Origin: an uncultured Faecalibacterium sp. | GTDB lineage: Bacteria > Bacillota > Clostridia > Oscillospirales > Ruminococcaceae | Reading direction: 5' to 3' | Assembly (NCBI GenBank): GCA_934503275.1 | Contig: CAKSVD010000045.1 | Span: 1-7,083, forward strand | Length of the DNA stretch: 7,083 nucleotides | Part shown: piece after piece, positions 5,181 through 7,083 of the stretch | Layout of the letters: every line of letters begins with the position of its first letter | Numbering within the stretch: position 1 is the first letter of the stretch | The notes under the pieces: generated by a model | The model's input: the letters and a program-made list of their open reading frames with translations, nothing else | What the model was told of the DNA's origin: nothing | The model's database searches: none | Translations under genes and position numbers: made by a program

Positions 5181-5352
5181 AAACCCTCTCAGTCATTGCT
5201 TCGCAATGCCAGATTCCCCCTTTTGTCACCAAAGGTGACATTTTCCCCCAGCCGGGGGAAATCCGTCCTCTCGGGGGGAGCTCTTGCGGAGTGAGCCGAA
5301 AGTGGAAAAGCTCCCCCTTCGGGGGAGCTGGCGCGCAGCGCCTGAGAGGGTT
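5181..5352. repeat. composite palindromic repeat between pstA and pstB
   Basis: The element is bounded by inverted 11-base ends, AACCCTCTCAG (5182-5192) and CTGAGAGGGTT (5342-5352). Within it are, in order, CATTGC-TTC-GCAATG (5194-5208), TGTCACC-AAA-GGTGACA (5224-5240), TTCCCCC-AGCC-GGGGGAA (5243-5260), AGCTCCCCC-TTC-GGGGGAGCT (5309-5329) and GGCGC-GCA-GCGCC (5330-5342). The right end matches the repeat at 2061-2118 and the left end matches the same layout in reverse, so this may be two facing copies. No target-site duplication is obvious. It carries no gene and leaves 26 bases before the pstB ATG. Confidence 0.75.
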
Positions 5353-5378
5353 CATTCCAATTCAACGTGAGGTACTCT

Positions 5379-6146
5379 ATGGAAAACACGAATGTGCCGG
5401 TGATATCGGCAAAGGATCTGAACCTCTGGTACGGCGACTTCAAGGCGCTGAAAAGCATTTCGCTGGACGTGGGCGAGCGGGAGATCACCGCACTCATCGG
5501 CCCCTCCGGCTGCGGCAAGTCCACTTTTTTAAAGACCCTGAACCGCATGAATGACCTTGTGCCGGGCGTACGCATCGAGGGCGATGTACGGCTGAAGGGC
5601 GAGGACATCTTTGCCCGCGAGATGGAACTGACCGATCTGCGCCGCCGCGTGGGCATGGTGTTCCAGAAGGCAAACCCCTTCCCCATGAGCATCTACGACA
5701 ACATCACCTACGGCCCCAAGCTGCACGGTGTGCGCAATAAGGCCGAGCTGGACGAGCTGGTGGAGACCTCTCTGCGGGGCGCAGCTCTGTGGGACGAGGT
5801 GAAGGATCGCCTGAAAAAGAGCGCCCTTGGCCTTTCCGGCGGGCAGCAGCAGCGTCTTTGCATTGCCCGCGCTCTGGCGGTCAAGCCCGAGGTGCTGCTG
5901 ATGGACGAGCCCACCAGCGCACTGGATCCCGGCTCTACCATGAAGGTGGAGGAACTGATGAGCGAACTGAAAAAGAACTACACCGTGGTCATCGTCACCC
6001 ACAATATGCAGCAGGCTGCCCGTATCAGCGACCGCACCGCCTTCTTCCTGCTGGGTGAACTGGTGGAGGCTGGCCCCACAAACCAGATCTTCAGCACGCC
6101 CCGGGACAAGCGCACCGAGGACTACATCTCCGGCCGGTTCGGTTAA
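5379..6146 (+). CDS. pstB: phosphate ABC transporter, ATP-binding protein PstB
   Basis: This is the cytoplasmic ATPase that powers phosphate import. The 255-residue protein has all catalytic elements: Walker [10 protein letters not shown] (41-49), Q-loop Gln 96 in [12 protein letters not shown] signature LSGGQQQR (152-159), Walker B LLMDEP (173-178) with Glu 177, D-loop SALDP (180-184) and H-loop His 208. The NRMNDL after Walker A and the [11 protein letters not shown] segment are typical of PstB rather than other importers. The ATG at 5379 was chosen; GTGAGGT (5367-5373) is its ribosome binding site, and the in-frame GTG at 5367 belongs to that site. Length and motifs are normal. phoU follows after 19 bases. 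Confidence 0.97.
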   Translation: MENTNVPVISAKDLNLWYGDFKALKSISLDVGEREITALIGPSGCGKSTFLKTLNRMNDLVPGVRIEGDVRLKGEDIFAREMELTDLRRRVGMVFQKANPFPMSIYDNITYGPKLHGVRNKAELDELVETSLRGAALWDEVKDRLKKSALGLSGGQQQRLCIARALAVKPEVLLMDEPTSALDPGSTMKVEELMSELKKNYTVVIVTHNMQQAARISDRTAFFLLGELVEAGPTNQIFSTPRDKRTEDYISGRFG

Positions 6147-6165
6147 TGCAGGGAGGAACAAAGCA

Positions 6166-6834
6166 ATGAGCATTCGCAAACAATACGACAGTGAACTGGA
6201 AGCCCTCAAAACCGCGCTGCTGGAGATGGGACAGAACGCCGCCGAGGCTGTGGAGAACGCGCTGGAAGCGCTGTGCACCGCCGACACCGTAGCCGCCCAG
6301 AAGATCGTGCAGGGGGACGACCGCATCAATAACATGGAGCAGGACATCGAGCATCGCTGCATGACCTTGCTGCTGCGCCAGCAGCCGGTGGCGGGCGACC
6401 TGCGCCACATTTCCACCGCCATGAAGGTGGTCACCGACATCGAGCGCATGGGCGACCACGCCTCGGATATCGCGGAGATCATCCCGCATCTTGTCACCGT
6501 GCGCAAGGAGGGCGACCCCGCCGTCAGTCAGGCCATTGCCATGGGACGCAAGGCCTACCAGATGATCCTTGACGCCATGGATGCCCTGACCGCCGAGGAC
6601 GAGATCGCCGCCCGCCGCGTCATCGACGCAGATGACGCCGTGGACTACGACTTCAACGCCATCAAACACACGCTGGCACAGGAGATCGCCGCCGACCCCG
6701 CCAAGGTGGACGCTGCGCTGGATCTGCTCATGGTCATCAAGTATCTGGAGCGCATCGGCGACCACGCCGTGAATGTAGCCGAGTGGGTGCAGTTCGTGCG
6801 CACCGGGCGCTACAAGGACGAAAGTATGTTCTGA
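6166..6834 (+). CDS. phoU: phosphate signalling regulator PhoU
   Basis: PhoU is a cytoplasmic helical-bundle protein that monitors the Pst transporter and restrains Pho signalling; in many bacteria it also limits phosphate uptake. The 222-residue product is two tandem three-helix repeats. Each carries the conserved acidic metal-binding type motif, DIERMGDHASD (91-101) and YLERIGDHAVN (193-203). The first repeat also shows the characteristic RQQPVAGDLR (71-80). The ATG at 6166 was chosen because GGGAGGA (6151-6157) precedes it by eight bases; an upstream in-frame start inside pstB would add 37 residues with no PhoU character. It is the last gene of the operon. No histidine kinase or response regulator partner lies in the window. 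Confidence 0.96.
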   Translation: MSIRKQYDSELEALKTALLEMGQNAAEAVENALEALCTADTVAAQKIVQGDDRINNMEQDIEHRCMTLLLRQQPVAGDLRHISTAMKVVTDIERMGDHASDIAEIIPHLVTVRKEGDPAVSQAIAMGRKAYQMILDAMDALTAEDEIAARRVIDADDAVDYDFNAIKHTLAQEIAADPAKVDAALDLLMVIKYLERIGDHAVNVAEWVQFVRTGRYKDESMF

Positions 6835-6881
6835 TACTCACTCTGCCCTTCTGGGTGCGTGTTTTCCTTATTTTCTTCTGG

Positions 6882-6916
6882 AAAAGGCTGTCTGCCACCC
6901 GGCAGGCAGCCTTTTT
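6882..6916 (+). terminator. intrinsic terminator of the pst operon
   Basis: GGCTGTCTGCC (6886-6896) pairs with GGCAGGCAGCC (6901-6911) with one T-G wobble and an ACCC loop, followed by TTTTT (6912-6916). The preceding AAAA extends the stem against the T-run. It lies 48 bases after the phoU stop and closes the operon. Confidence 0.92.
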
Positions 6917-6931
6917 CTGTGAAGGAAGAAT

Positions 6932-6957
6932 GTTCTCTTTTGACACCAAAAGAGAAC
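6932..6957. repeat. perfect 10-bp hairpin downstream of pst
   Basis: GTTCTCTTTT (6932-6941) pairs perfectly with AAAAGAGAAC (6948-6957) around GACACC. There is no T-run after it on either strand. Its centre, CTTTTGACACCAAA (6937-6950), matches CTTTTGTCACCAAA inside the pstA-pstB repeat (5220-5233) at 13 of 14 bases, which hints at a shared repeat family. Confidence 0.55.
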
Positions 6958-7027
6958 CAGAAAAGTGCATTGCGCTCCGCGGGGTGACTTTCTGCTTGTT
7001 TTCAGTGTGCAAAGACGCTCCGCTGGG

Positions 7028-7073
7028 CCAGAGGCAGGGAGGGGTGTTCCGACTCCCCCCTCCCTACCTCTGG
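7028..7073. repeat. 17-bp imperfect hairpin at right edge
   Basis: The arms 7028-7044 and 7057-7073 are complementary except for one C/A mismatch, with a 12-base loop. The purine-rich left arm and pyrimidine-rich right arm leave long G and C runs. No T-run follows within the window. A further CGCTCCGC direct repeat (6973-6980, 7016-7023) lies just to the left. The stretch 6917-7083 shows no gene. Confidence 0.6.
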
Positions 7074-7083
7074 ACTCCACCCA

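Noticed and set aside
5529..6765. Long - strand frames opposite pstB and phoU
   Set aside because: They are shadows of well-conserved + strand genes and have no start signals or domain content.

Overview
The window carries a complete high-affinity phosphate uptake operon, pstS-pstC-pstA-pstB-phoU, all on the + strand (2302-6834). It is preceded by two small Tat-type lipoprotein genes of unknown function (855-1956, + strand) and a tRNA-Lys gene on the - strand (392-467). The source is probably a GC-rich, low-redundancy gut Firmicute of the Oscillospiraceae/Ruminococcaceae type, such as Faecalibacterium, Subdoligranulum or Gemmiger. The reasons are the Gram-positive style lipoproteins, strong AGGAGG ribosome binding sites, strongly C/G-ending codons in the pst genes, and intergenic palindromes of the form AGCTCCCCC-TTC-GGGGGAGCT followed by TGAGAGGGTT, which I associate with those genomes. 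The genus is an inference that was not tested.

Layout. 1-351: no supportable gene; small repeats and a hairpin. 353-528: tRNA-Lys(UUU) with its own promoter and intrinsic terminator, - strand. 529-790: GC-rich, hairpin-dense stretch ending in a second - strand terminator and headed by a perfect TATAAT on the - strand; it might encode a small RNA. 791-2016: promoter, two lipoprotein genes and a strong terminator, forming one transcription unit. 2017-2301: a palindromic repeat, the presumed pst control region and a GC-rich leader hairpin. 2302-6834: the pst operon. 6835-7083: operon terminator and two more strong hairpins running to the window edge.

How the genes work together. PstS is the lipid-anchored phosphate-binding protein. 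PstC and PstA form the membrane channel, PstB is the ATPase, and PhoU is the cytoplasmic regulator that couples transport state to Pho signalling. No PhoR/PhoB-type two-component genes lie in the window. pstC/pstA overlap by 8 bases and pstB/phoU are 19 bases apart, so the operon is tight there. In contrast, pstS-pstC and pstA-pstB are each split by about 210 bases of palindromic DNA. The pstS-pstC gap ends in a terminator-like hairpin, which fits higher expression of PstS than of the membrane parts.

Most of the window is ordinary. The more interesting points are: three successive secreted proteins (including PstS) with twin-arginine lipoprotein signals, the unrecognised lipoprotein pair beside pst, repeat elements placed inside the pst operon, the possible small RNA at about 540-742 (-), and a 9-base direct repeat one helical turn apart inside the lipoprotein promoter. 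I did not find a clear new defence or mobile system.
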